Below are positions 14,899 to 21,680 of a DNA stretch of 23,134 nt, one piece after another (the first letter of the stretch is position 1; each line of letters starts with the position of its first letter). Position numbers and translations under genes: made by a program. The stretch spans positions 1 through 23,134 of the forward strand of contig CAYYSY010000008.1 in the NCBI GenBank assembly GCA_964474355.1, given 5' to 3'. This stretch comes from CAYYSY01 sp964474355. Lineage in GTDB: Bacteria; Myxococcota_A; UBA9160; UBA4427. Below the pieces are notes generated by a model that saw only the letters and a list, made by a program, of their open reading frames with translations, was not told the origin of the DNA and did no database searches.

Positions 14899-14911
14899 CG
14901 TGCGTCGCACG
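14899..14911. promoter_or_regulatory. 13-bp dyad before the PLP-enzyme gene
   Basis: CGTGCG and CGCACG are exact inverted halves around a single T. The site lies 14-26 bp upstream of the start codon, overlapping the leader. It may be an operator or a small hairpin; no protein can be assigned. Confidence 0.3.
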
Positions 14912-14932
14912 CCCCTCTCGAGTCGTTGCGCC

Positions 14933-15907
14933 TCAGCTCGTGTAGCGGGCGAGGGCGGCCTTCAGGTCGGCTTCGAGGTCGGCTCGGAGGGAGGGAGGAG
15001 AGAGGACTTCGGCGCTCTGTCCGAAGGAGAGGACCCAGCTCTTGAGCTCGATGCCGGTCCCGACTTCGAGCTCGAGCTCGACGGAGCCGTCCTCGTTGGG
15101 GTGGAGCTTCTGGCTCGGGTGCCAGATGCGCTCGGCGATCTCGGTGGCGCGGCTGCGGTCGAAGCGGATGCGGACCTGCTCCGCAGGCTCGGCCACGACG
15201 CCGAAGCTCGACGCGGTGTACGCGTCGAAGTCGAAGTCGCTGCGCACCTCGAAGGCCTCGCTCGTCTCGGTGGCTTCGAGGATGCGATCGATGGCGAAGG
15301 TGCGGATCTCGTCGGAGAGGTCGTCGTGGCCGATCACGTAGAGCCCACCGCCGTGATACCAGACGTGATAGGGCGCGAGCGAGCGCGTCTTCGTCTCGCC
15401 GGTGCGCCCCGTGCGGTACTCGATCGACACGCGGCGGCGCTGCAGCACCGCTTCGTTGAGCGTCGCGATCACGTCGCGCTGCTCGGCGTAGCGCTTGTGC
15501 GGGCCGGGCAGCACGCGGAACGCGCCGGCCATCTCTGCGAGAAACTCGGTCAGCTCCGGGCCGAGACCCGCGCGGATCTTGCCGAGCGCCGAGCGGATCG
15601 AGTCGTGGAAGACCGTCCCCTCGAGCGTGCGAAGCAGGTCTTCGCCGAAGGCGAGCGCGAGGATCTCGTCGGGAGTGAACGGCACGTCGCCGAGCTTGAA
15701 GCCGTCGAGGAAGCGGTAGAAGGCCTTGCCGTCACGCTTCTCACTCGTGACGGGGAAGCCCGCGTACATCAGCGCGTCGAGGTCGCGGTACACGGTGCGG
15801 CGCACGCAGCCGAGATCTTCGGCCAGCTCGTCGAGCCCCACGCCGGCCCGGCTCTTCGCGAGCCGCTGGATGAGCTGCCACTGCCTCGCGAGCTGATCAC
15901 CGCGCAT
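14933..15907 (-). CDS. WYL-domain transcriptional regulator (HTH-WYL-WCX)
   Basis: A 324-residue regulator. Residues about 8-62 are a winged helix-turn-helix of the HTH_11 type (QLIQRLAKSRAGVGLDELAE, then RRTVYRDLDALMYAGFPV). Residues about 145-215 form the WYL domain, including the stretch LAPYHVWYHGGGLYVIGHDD and the conserved DRI. About 245-322 form the WCX extension. The WYL triad itself is altered to L-Y-V (GLYVIGH). WYL proteins sense small ligands or nucleic acid and control varied stress and metabolic genes. ATG 15907 gives the expected N-terminus; no good ribosome-binding site precedes it. It begins 44 nt after the patatin stop on the same strand, so it may be part of the EF-P/patatin transcript, and the PLP enzyme follows it. 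Confidence 0.92.
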   Translation of the reverse strand: MRGDQLARQWQLIQRLAKSRAGVGLDELAEDLGCVRRTVYRDLDALMYAGFPVTSEKRDGKAFYRFLDGFKLGDVPFTPDEILALAFGEDLLRTLEGTVFHDSIRSALGKIRAGLGPELTEFLAEMAGAFRVLPGPHKRYAEQRDVIATLNEAVLQRRRVSIEYRTGRTGETKTRSLAPYHVWYHGGGLYVIGHDDLSDEIRTFAIDRILEATETSEAFEVRSDFDFDAYTASSFGVVAEPAEQVRIRFDRSRATEIAERIWHPSQKLHPNEDGSVELELEVGTGIELKSWVLSFGQSAEVLSPPSLRADLEADLKAALARYTS

Positions 15908-15951
15908 GGTGCGAAATGTACCGTCGGGGCGGGGCGTGCGCTCAGATCCGC

Positions 15952-17208
15952 TCAGTCGTCCACGAAGAACGCCGCCAGCTCGTCGCGCTTCGCTTCGGCG
16001 TCGGCGTAGCCGAGCTCGACGAGCGGCGTCGTGTAGGCGGTGTCGAAGAGGAGGTACGAGAGCAGATCGGCCTCCTTGATCTCGTCGCCCGCGTCCGAGG
16101 CGCGCATGAACATGCGGAGGAACGCGTTCAGCTCGAGCTCGTCCGAGCGTTCGTGCATGAGCTTGCCCGCCATGAAGCCGAGGTCGACCGAAGGGCGGAT
16201 CACCAGATCGCTGATGCGCTGCAGCGCGCGGCCGCTGCGATCGATGCCCACCTCGTTCATCCGGGCGAGGAAGTCGGGGCCGTAAGCCGCTTCGCCATCG
16301 GCGATGATGTTGTTGATGAAGTGCAGGCGCGCGAGATCGGTGTCGACCGGCGAGAGCATGAGGGCGTTCAGCACCTTGCCGAAGAGGAACATGGGGTTGC
16401 CGAAGCCGGCCGTGCGCTGCTGCGCGAGGGTCTCGCTCACGTCGGGTGCGATGCCGTGCGAGAGACCGACGACGAGCACGCGGTTCGCGCCGAGCCGCAC
16501 CGCGGGCGCCAGCGGCGTGTTGAGGCGCAGCCCGCCATCTGCGTAGTAGCGGGCGCCGACACGCACGGCGGGGAAGAGCATGGGGATCGCGGCCGACGCC
16601 AGGGCGTGCACCGGTGAGAGCCGGATCGGCTGCATGCGGATGTTGGCCTGGCTCGCCCAGGGCGGCAGCGCGCGGCCCTTCTGCTGGCAGAACACGACGG
16701 CGCGTCCGGTCGCGAGCTGCGTCGCCGCGATGCAGACCGACTCGACCAGCCCGCTCTCGAGGTTCGGCCCGATCTTCTCCCACGGGATCGAGCGCAGCAC
16801 GAGCTCTTCGAGGGGACCGGTGTCGAGCAGCCCGAAGAGGCGGTCGGGGCGTTGCCCCTCGCGCAGCATGTTCGCGACCTTGCGGACACCGAGGAGCTTG
16901 CGCGGGATGCCGAGCAGGTCGCCCGCGCCGAAGCGGAAGACGTTGTCGACCTGCAGCTCTTCCCAGATCTCGACGAGTCGGGTGCCGCGGCCCTCGGTCT
17001 CGTGGGCGGTGGCCGCGATGAACGCGGCGTGGATCGCGCCGACCGACGTGCCGCACACGATGTCGAAGCGCGGATGCACGCCGGCGTAGCCGGGCAGCTC
17101 GTCGAGGATGTACTTGAGCGCGCCGGCCTCGTAGGCGCCGCGAGCGCCGCCCCCGGAGAGGACGATCGCTCTCTTCGGCTGCGGATGAGCGGCGGTGGAG
17201 GCGGTCAA
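15952..17208 (-). CDS. Patatin-like phospholipase
   Basis: A 418-residue patatin-family lipid acyl hydrolase. The oxyanion loop is GGGARG (19-24), the nucleophile elbow GTSVG puts the serine at S55, and the dyad aspartate is D224 in ADGG (223-226). Both catalytic residues are present. The C-terminal half (about 250-418) is a helical extension common in bacterial patatins of this size; there is no signal peptide, so it should act in the cytoplasm or at the inner membrane. The start appears to be TTG 17208: it precedes the oxyanion loop by 18 residues, and no ATG or GTG fits. It lies 13 nt after the EF-P stop with no Shine-Dalgarno, so translation probably depends on coupling to EF-P. Substrate (phospholipid, storage lipid) is unknown. 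Confidence 0.93.
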   Translation of the reverse strand: MTASTAAHPQPKRAIVLSGGGARGAYEAGALKYILDELPGYAGVHPRFDIVCGTSVGAIHAAFIAATAHETEGRGTRLVEIWEELQVDNVFRFGAGDLLGIPRKLLGVRKVANMLREGQRPDRLFGLLDTGPLEELVLRSIPWEKIGPNLESGLVESVCIAATQLATGRAVVFCQQKGRALPPWASQANIRMQPIRLSPVHALASAAIPMLFPAVRVGARYYADGGLRLNTPLAPAVRLGANRVLVVGLSHGIAPDVSETLAQQRTAGFGNPMFLFGKVLNALMLSPVDTDLARLHFINNIIADGEAAYGPDFLARMNEVGIDRSGRALQRISDLVIRPSVDLGFMAGKLMHERSDELELNAFLRMFMRASDAGDEIKEADLLSYLLFDTAYTTPLVELGYADAEAKRDELAAFFVDD

Positions 17209-17221
17209 GGCTGGGTGGGGT

Positions 17222-17788
17222 CTACTTGCTCACCCGCTCCGAGTACTCGCCGGTGCGTGTGTCGATGCGGAGCACGTCGCCCTCCTCGATGAAGAGCGGC
17301 ACGTTGAGCGTGAAGCCGGTCTCGATGGTCGCCGGCTTGAGCGCGCCCGAGCTGGTGTCGCCCTTCACGCCCGGGTCCGACTGGGTGACCTTCGCCTCGA
17401 TGTAGTTGGGGAGGTCGACGTTCACCGGCTTGCCCTTCCAGAAGAGCACCTCGACCTCCATGTTCTCCTTCAGGAAGTTGGTCGCGTCGCCCAGCACGTC
17501 GCCGCCGATCGGGATCTGATCGTAGGTGTCCGCGTCCATGAAGATGAGATCGGCCCCGTCGTGGTAGAGGTACTGCATCTTGCGCTCTTCGATGTCGGCC
17601 TCCTGGGCCTTCTCGCCGCTGCGGAAGGTGCGCTCGATCGTGCGGCCGTTCAGCAGGTTCTTGACCTTCGTGCGGACGAAGGCACCGCCCTTGCCGGGCT
17701 TCACGTGCTGGAAGTACGTGATCGTGAAAGGCTGGCCGTCGAGCTCGATCTTGAGGCCGTTCTTGAACTGGGACGTGTCTACCGCCAT
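17222..17788 (-). CDS. efp: Translation elongation factor P
   Basis: A 188-residue EF-P of normal length with all three beta-barrel domains: the N-terminal KOW-like domain (MAVDTSQFKNGLKIELDGQP), the OB domain from about 65 (GEKAQEADIEERKMQYLYHD), and the C-terminal OB domain ending near GEYSERVSK. The factor relieves ribosome stalling at consecutive prolines. The modification loop KPGKGGAF puts lysine 33 at the tip, the residue beta-lysylated in E. coli; no EpmA/EpmB gene is in the window. ATG 17788 has AAGGGA a few bases upstream. A weak -10-like TATCCT (17833-17828 on the minus strand) has no clear -35. The palindromic element lies 73-252 nt upstream, and the patatin gene follows after 13 nt. 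Confidence 0.97.
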   Translation of the reverse strand: MAVDTSQFKNGLKIELDGQPFTITYFQHVKPGKGGAFVRTKVKNLLNGRTIERTFRSGEKAQEADIEERKMQYLYHDGADLIFMDADTYDQIPIGGDVLGDATNFLKENMEVEVLFWKGKPVNVDLPNYIEAKVTQSDPGVKGDTSSGALKPATIETGFTLNVPLFIEEGDVLRIDTRTGEYSERVSK

Positions 17789-18105
17789 CGGATTCCCTTG
17801 AGATTCTGCGGAGTTGAGAGCGGGCGGAGGATAGCGGGTCGGGTGGTGGTGCGCCCGGCGAGGGGCGGCGGCGACGCGCGGTGCAGCGAATGGCTCGCTG
17901 CGTGTGCGTGGTCTCCGCATCGATCTCGGGTCCCGCCGGCACTCGCGCTTCGCGCTCAGGTGCCGGTCCGCGAGGTCACGACGGAATCGTGTGGAGGCGC
18001 TGCGCGTGACTTCGCTGCACCGCGCGTCGCCGCCGCCCCTACCCGGGTTGCGGGGTGGTGCGGAAGTCTCTTCGCGATGCCCCGGGATCGGAAGGGGATT
18101 CGGTG
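17789..18105. other. Intergenic region upstream of EF-P
   Basis: This 317-bp stretch separates the degenerate SDR gene from efp. It is dominated by the 180-bp palindromic element. Outside that it holds the efp leader (17789-17860), with no confident promoter, and a short tail after the SDR gene (18041-18105), where only a weak CCCC/GGGG hairpin could terminate the upstream operon. Frames crossing it have poor codon use. Confidence 0.5.
17861..18040. repeat. 180-bp concentric palindromic element with perfect 30-bp arms
   Basis: The 30 bases at 17861-17890 (from AGGGGCGGCG to GTGCAGCGAA) are the exact reverse complement of 18011-18040. Around the same centre (about 17950) lie a second inverted pair, CCGGCAC (17936-17942) with GTGCCGG (17960-17966), and a core CGCG-CTT-CGCG. 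The unit is therefore a foldback able to form a large hairpin in RNA or a cruciform in DNA. A 30-bp perfect match is far beyond chance. No open frame with normal codon use and no clear target duplication are seen. It may be a non-autonomous mobile element, a REP/BIME-like unit, or a bidirectional terminator. Confidence 0.75.
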
Positions 18106-19107
18106 TTAGAGCGGGCGGGCTTCCAAGGGGGGGCTTTCGGAGGTTGGGGGGTTGAGGGTGATTCGGTAGGCGGGCTTGAAGCCGAGCTCGTTGCGGGCGC
18201 GGTCGGTGTCGAGGCTCGCGCCATAGCGGAGCTGGGGGGCGTCGATGCGGCGGCCGAGCCAGTCGGCGCCGAGGCGCTCGAGGCCGCGGCCGAGGGCCTG
18301 GAGCACCATTCCCGGCACCGGGACGCGAATGTTGCGCCGCGCGCGATCGAGCGCCGAGAGCGGGATGCTCTGATCGCCCGCGATGTTGAACACGCCACGC
18401 GCGCGCAGGTGCAGCGCCTGCATCGCCGCCTGCACGACGTCGCGGTCGACGACGAGCGGGCACATCGGGTCGTAGCCGAGGGGGCGCAGCGGCACGCGGC
18501 CGAGATCGCCCGGCGCGAGCACGAACTCGCCGTCGCAGGTCACCACCGTCGCGAGTCGAAGCAGCGAGACGCAGAGCGTCGGATGGTGCACCTCGGCGTG
18601 GACCATCATGTCGCAGTCGACCCACGTGCGGGCGGCGGCCGGCCACTCGGGCGAGAGCGCCAGAGGCGAGCGCTCGTCGAGGTGGTTGGCGTTACCGGCG
18701 GCGAGCTCGTATGCGGCGATGCTGCCGAGCGCCACGAGCTGGTCGATGCCGCCGCGCTCGAGGCATTGCTGCAGCACGAGGCGCGTCTCGACCGTGCGCG
18801 GCGGCACGTCGGCCAGCCAGGGCCGGCCGAGTGCGTCACGATTCGAGCTGCGCGGCAGTAGAAAGGCCGCGTCGGGGTCGGCGCGGTCGAAGAGCTCGTC
18901 GACGTCGCGGGGCTTCGAGAGGTCGGCCTCGTGGTGATGCAGGCGCTCGGGATCGTGGGCGAAGCGATGCTCGAAGGGATGTTCGCTGCCGGGCGCCCCC
19001 ACGGTGTCGAGCCGCGCGACCGTCGGGTCCTCCATCAGGCGGATCGCGAGGCTGCGCCCGAGCGGCTGGTCGACGTGGGTGACGAGCACGCGCCGCCGCG
19101 TACTCAT
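18106..19107 (-). CDS. Extended-SDR / NAD-dependent epimerase-like protein with degenerate motifs
   Basis: A 333-residue protein with the layout of extended SDRs: an N-terminal Rossmann-like unit (RRVLVTHVDQPLGRSLAIRL, residues 5-24), strand with LVALGSIAAYE (124-134), and a C-terminal region including GVFNIAGDQSIPLS. The glycine-rich loop is THVDQPLG instead of TGAxGxxG. The place of the catalytic YxxxK is occupied by WVDCD (162-166), so normal dehydrogenase or epimerase activity is doubtful; it may bind a ligand or be structural. Its ATG overlaps the acyltransferase stop by four bases (ATGA, 19104-19107), the mark of translational coupling. It is the last gene of the ParA operon. Family membership is clear; activity is not. 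Confidence 0.83.
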   Translation of the reverse strand: MSTRRRVLVTHVDQPLGRSLAIRLMEDPTVARLDTVGAPGSEHPFEHRFAHDPERLHHHEADLSKPRDVDELFDRADPDAAFLLPRSSNRDALGRPWLADVPPRTVETRLVLQQCLERGGIDQLVALGSIAAYELAAGNANHLDERSPLALSPEWPAAARTWVDCDMMVHAEVHHPTLCVSLLRLATVVTCDGEFVLAPGDLGRVPLRPLGYDPMCPLVVDRDVVQAAMQALHLRARGVFNIAGDQSIPLSALDRARRNIRVPVPGMVLQALGRGLERLGADWLGRRIDAPQLRYGASLDTDRARNELGFKPAYRITLNPPTSESPPLEARPL

Positions 19108-20297
19108 TTCGCCCCCGGGCCGGGGCGATCATGTTGGTTCACGAGGCCCTGCACGCGCCGGCGCACGCGATCGGCGAGGCGCGCGAGGCGGCGGGGATCT
19201 TCGGCCGCGCCGCCGCGGTGCGCATCGCCGAGATCGATGGGCTCGCCGTACACGATGCGGTAGCGGACGGGGTAGGGGAGCAGGCCCGCCGGGCCGAGCA
19301 ACGGGAACGTGGGTGTGATCGGGAAGCCCGGCATGCCGAAGAGCCGGCCGAGTGCCTTCCAGTCGGCCAGGATCGGCGACTGATCGTCGCTGCCGATCAC
19401 CGCCATCGGCACGATCGGCGCGTCGGCCCGGAGCGCCTCGCGCACGAAGCCCGCGTGGAAGTCCTGGACGCGATGCCGCTGGGTGATCGGCTTCAGGATC
19501 CCCGACGTGCCCTCCGGAAAGATCAGCACCGGCTGGCCGTCGCCGAGCAGGTCGCGCACGGCGTTTCGCGTGCCGATCACCTGGCCCATGCGCGCCATGA
19601 AGACGTTCGCCCAGGGCAGGGCTCCCACGAAGCGGTCGACCACCGCGCGCGCGAGTCGGGGCGGATCGAGGCGCATGAGCAGATCCATGACGATCATCGC
19701 GCCATCGAAGGGCAGCAGGCCGGCGTGGTTGCTGACCAGCACGACGGGGCCTTCGCTCGGGATGTTCGCGTGCCCGATGCTGTCGACCCGGAAGTAGTGG
19801 CGGTAGAGCGTCTCGACGACGGGCGCAGCGCGGCGCAGCGCTTCGACCGAGAGGCCGTGGCGGTCGTAGCCGGTCGAGCGGTCGACCAGCGGCGTGATGG
19901 CCTGCAGGCGCTGGCGCAGCTCGTTCGAGGTGAGGTGCCCGAAGGCGTCGGTCGGCTCCGGTACCGGGATCTCGCTGAGCGGAGAGATCGGGTGGATGCG
20001 CTGAGCGCGGGCGTGTGCGGCGCCTGCGGCTGCGGAAGCGCTCGCGGCTTCGAAGCGTGCCTGGGCGTTCTGCCGGCGGTCGTCCGTCGCGCGACCGGCC
20101 TCGGCGGCCTCGGGCACGCTCGTCTCGGGGTCGGTCGGCCAGGCGAGCTCCTCGGTGGCGCGGCGCTTCGCCTCGATGGCCGAGAGCGCGGTGAGGAACG
20201 GGTCCTCGGCGGCATCGGGCGAGCGGTCGAAGGGGTTCGAGCCCAGCGCGGGTGTGATCGGCTCCGTGTCGTCGCGTGACTCGCCGGTGGGCTTCAT
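19104..20297 (-). CDS. PlsC-like lysophospholipid/glycerol acyltransferase with N-terminal extension
   Basis: A 397-residue protein. Residues about 1-120 are an alanine- and glutamate-rich, low-complexity extension not needed by PlsC proteins. The acyltransferase domain (about 150-370) has the block-I motif SNHAGLLPFD, with H191 and D198 (a longer spacing than HX4D, as in MGAT-like members). Next come GQVIGTRNAV (block II), FPEGTSG (260-266, block III) and a proline-rich IVPMAVIG (block IV). It should transfer an acyl chain from acyl-CoA or acyl-ACP to a lysophospholipid or other lipid acceptor at the inner membrane. Its ATG overlaps the ParA stop (ATGA, 20294-20297), and its stop overlaps the next start. 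No transmembrane helix is obvious. Acceptor specificity cannot be told. Confidence 0.9.
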   Translation of the reverse strand: MKPTGESRDDTEPITPALGSNPFDRSPDAAEDPFLTALSAIEAKRRATEELAWPTDPETSVPEAAEAGRATDDRRQNAQARFEAASASAAAGAAHARAQRIHPISPLSEIPVPEPTDAFGHLTSNELRQRLQAITPLVDRSTGYDRHGLSVEALRRAAPVVETLYRHYFRVDSIGHANIPSEGPVVLVSNHAGLLPFDGAMIVMDLLMRLDPPRLARAVVDRFVGALPWANVFMARMGQVIGTRNAVRDLLGDGQPVLIFPEGTSGILKPITQRHRVQDFHAGFVREALRADAPIVPMAVIGSDDQSPILADWKALGRLFGMPGFPITPTFPLLGPAGLLPYPVRYRIVYGEPIDLGDAHRGGAAEDPRRLARLADRVRRRVQGLVNQHDRPGPGAK

Positions 20298-21184
20298 GGC
20301 CGGTCCTCTCGGTGCACGAAGGGGATGGTGGTGGGCGACTCGGCGAGCGGCGCTCGTGCGAGCAGCTCGTCTGCGACCTTCTCCATCACCTTCGCGCCCT
20401 TGTCGCGAGGCGCATACTCGAACACGGAGAGTCCGCGCGACTGCGCCTCGTCGATCTTCACGTGGTAGCCGATGACGCTCTTCGAGAGCTCGCCGGGGAA
20501 CCGGCTCTGCAGCGCCTCGAGCACCTCGGCCGCGAGCCGCGTGCGCCGGTGGAAGGTGGGCACCACCATCGTCACCCGCAGCCGCGAGTGGGCGTAGCGC
20601 TTGCGCACGAGCTCGATGGTCTCGAGCAACGCAGCGCAGCCGTCGAGCGCGAGATAGGTGAGCGGCACGGGCACGACGAGTTCGTCGCAGGCGCAGAGCA
20701 CGTTGAGAGTGAGGGCGCCGAAGCTCGGCGGCGCGTCCATCAGGACGAGGTCGTAGTCGTCGATGCGCGGTGACGTCTCGAGAGCTCGGCGCAGGCGCAT
20801 GACCGTCTCTGCATCGGCGCCGCCCGACAACGAGCTGCCCGCCTCGCTCCAGGCGGGGAAGAGCGCGAGCGCCTTGTTCGACACGACGACGTCGAGGTTG
20901 GGGATGCGCGTGTGGACGATGGGGAGCTTCGACTCGGGGCGCGCAGCCGCTGAGGGCGCATCCGGGCCATGCAGTACCGAGTCGACGAGGAGCTCGATGG
21001 CGCTGTGCTTGGCTCGACGCACGTCGACACCGAGCACCTTGCCGAGCTGGCCCTGCGGATCCATGTCGATCGCGAGCACGCGCAGGCCGTGGTGGTCGGC
21101 TAGATGGCAGGCGACATTGGCTGCGAGAGTCGTCTTCCCGCTGCCGCCCTTCTCATTGATGAACGCGATGCGGCGAGGCCCCAT
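20294..21184 (-). CDS. ParA/MinD-family ATPase (orphan, no ParB partner)
   Basis: A 296-residue deviant-Walker P-loop ATPase. EKGGSGKTT (11-19) has the signature lysine K12 and catalytic K17. Walker A' is LAIDMDPQGQ (37-46) with D42, and Walker B is LVLMDAPPSFG with D150. ParA ATPases dimerise on ATP and bind DNA or membrane to position chromosomes, plasmids or protein cargo; this one has no ParB-like gene or amphipathic MinD tail beside it, so a cargo-positioning role is as likely as DNA segregation. The ATG at 21184 follows GGGGGTGAG. It opens a three-gene operon with a lipid acyltransferase and a degenerate extended SDR, joined by ATGA overlaps. Upstream lie a 9-12-9 dyad and 22-bp tandem repeats that could be control or centromere-like sites. 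Confidence 0.93.
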   Translation of the reverse strand: MGPRRIAFINEKGGSGKTTLAANVACHLADHHGLRVLAIDMDPQGQLGKVLGVDVRRAKHSAIELLVDSVLHGPDAPSAAARPESKLPIVHTRIPNLDVVVSNKALALFPAWSEAGSSLSGGADAETVMRLRRALETSPRIDDYDLVLMDAPPSFGALTLNVLCACDELVVPVPLTYLALDGCAALLETIELVRKRYAHSRLRVTMVVPTFHRRTRLAAEVLEALQSRFPGELSKSVIGYHVKIDEAQSRGLSVFEYAPRDKGAKVMEKVADELLARAPLAESPTTIPFVHREDRP

Positions 21185-21437
21185 CGCTCACCCCCCGATG
21201 AGCGTCCCGGTTCCCTGTTCGAGCGGCGCTCGCGGGCCCGACTTGCGAGGTCCCGAGCCCTTGAGTGCCGTGGTTCTGATTGCGCGAACTACATCGCCGG
21301 GCGCAGCGACGCGCGCAACCGGATCGAGCTGGGTGCCGAAACCCCCTTTTGCTCGGGTCAAGAGAGGAAGCTGGCCGTCCGACCCCCCGAGCCTGGCTCG
21401 CATGACGGCGTCCCGCGGCACAAGGTCGCGCGCGTGA

Positions 21438-21467
21438 TCGCATCCGTCAATGACATGTCGGATGCGA
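21438..21467. promoter_or_regulatory. 9-bp inverted repeat with 12-bp spacer, possible operator
   Basis: TCGCATCCG (21438-21446) and CGGATGCGA (21459-21467) are exact inverted halves around a 12-bp AT-richer spacer. On the minus strand the spacer and second half contain TTGACG, a good -35, though no good -10 follows at 17 bp. It is about 250 bp upstream of the ParA start and could be an operator for that operon. Confidence 0.45.
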
Positions 21468-21514
21468 CACGAGGTCGAAGCCGAAGCTCCTTCGTCGAAA
21501 AACCCGCGGTCGGA

Positions 21515-21602
21515 AGCGCCCGCGGCCCATGGAGACAGCGCCCGCGGCCCATGAACCCAGCGCAAGCGGCCCATGAACACAGCGCCCGCGGCCCATGAAG
21601 AC
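21515..21602. repeat. Four tandem copies of a 22-bp unit
   Basis: Units at 21515-21536, 21537-21558, 21559-21580 and 21581-21602 share the core AGCGCCCGCGGCCCATG, with the third unit having AA for CC and the last five bases varying. A decayed fifth unit (GGCGCCGCGGCCCC) follows. A 22-bp period is not a multiple of three, so it does not encode a peptide repeat. It is directly before the etfA terminator and upstream of the ParA operon; iteron-like, recombination or read-through roles are possible. Confidence 0.8.
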
Positions 21603-21617
21603 GGCGCCGCGGCCCCA

Positions 21618-21655
21618 GAGCAGAAAAGCCCGCGGCGCCTGAACGCCGCGGGCTT
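21618..21655 (-). terminator. Rho-independent terminator of the etfBA unit
   Basis: Read on the minus strand, AAGCCCGCGGCG pairs with CGCCGCGGGCTT (12 bp) across a TTCAGG loop, followed by TTTTCTGCTC. It lies 26 bp after the etfA stop, the correct place to end the etfBA transcript. Confidence 0.88.
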
Positions 21656-21680
21656 CCGCGTCACGGGATGGCTTCGCGGC

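Larger units (their letters stand above)
21185..21680. other. Intergenic region between ParA operon and etfA terminator
   Basis: This 496-bp stretch holds the etfA terminator, the 22-bp tandem repeats and a 30-bp dyad, each listed separately. From 21185 to 21437 there is no clear promoter; the best guess for the ParA operon is TTGCGC with GATGTA 17 bp later on the minus strand near 21289-21318. A minus-strand frame of 158 codons (21188-21664) crosses the repeat and terminator and has weak third-position GC bias, so I do not call it a gene. Confidence 0.5.

Noticed and set aside
21515..21602. Possible CRISPR array
   Set aside because: The units are contiguous with no spacers and no cas gene is near; it is a simple tandem repeat.
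21188..21664. 158-codon minus-strand frame ending 3 nt before parA
   Set aside because: It runs through the etfA terminator and the 22-bp repeats, has weaker third-position GC than real genes here, and shows no recognisable domain.
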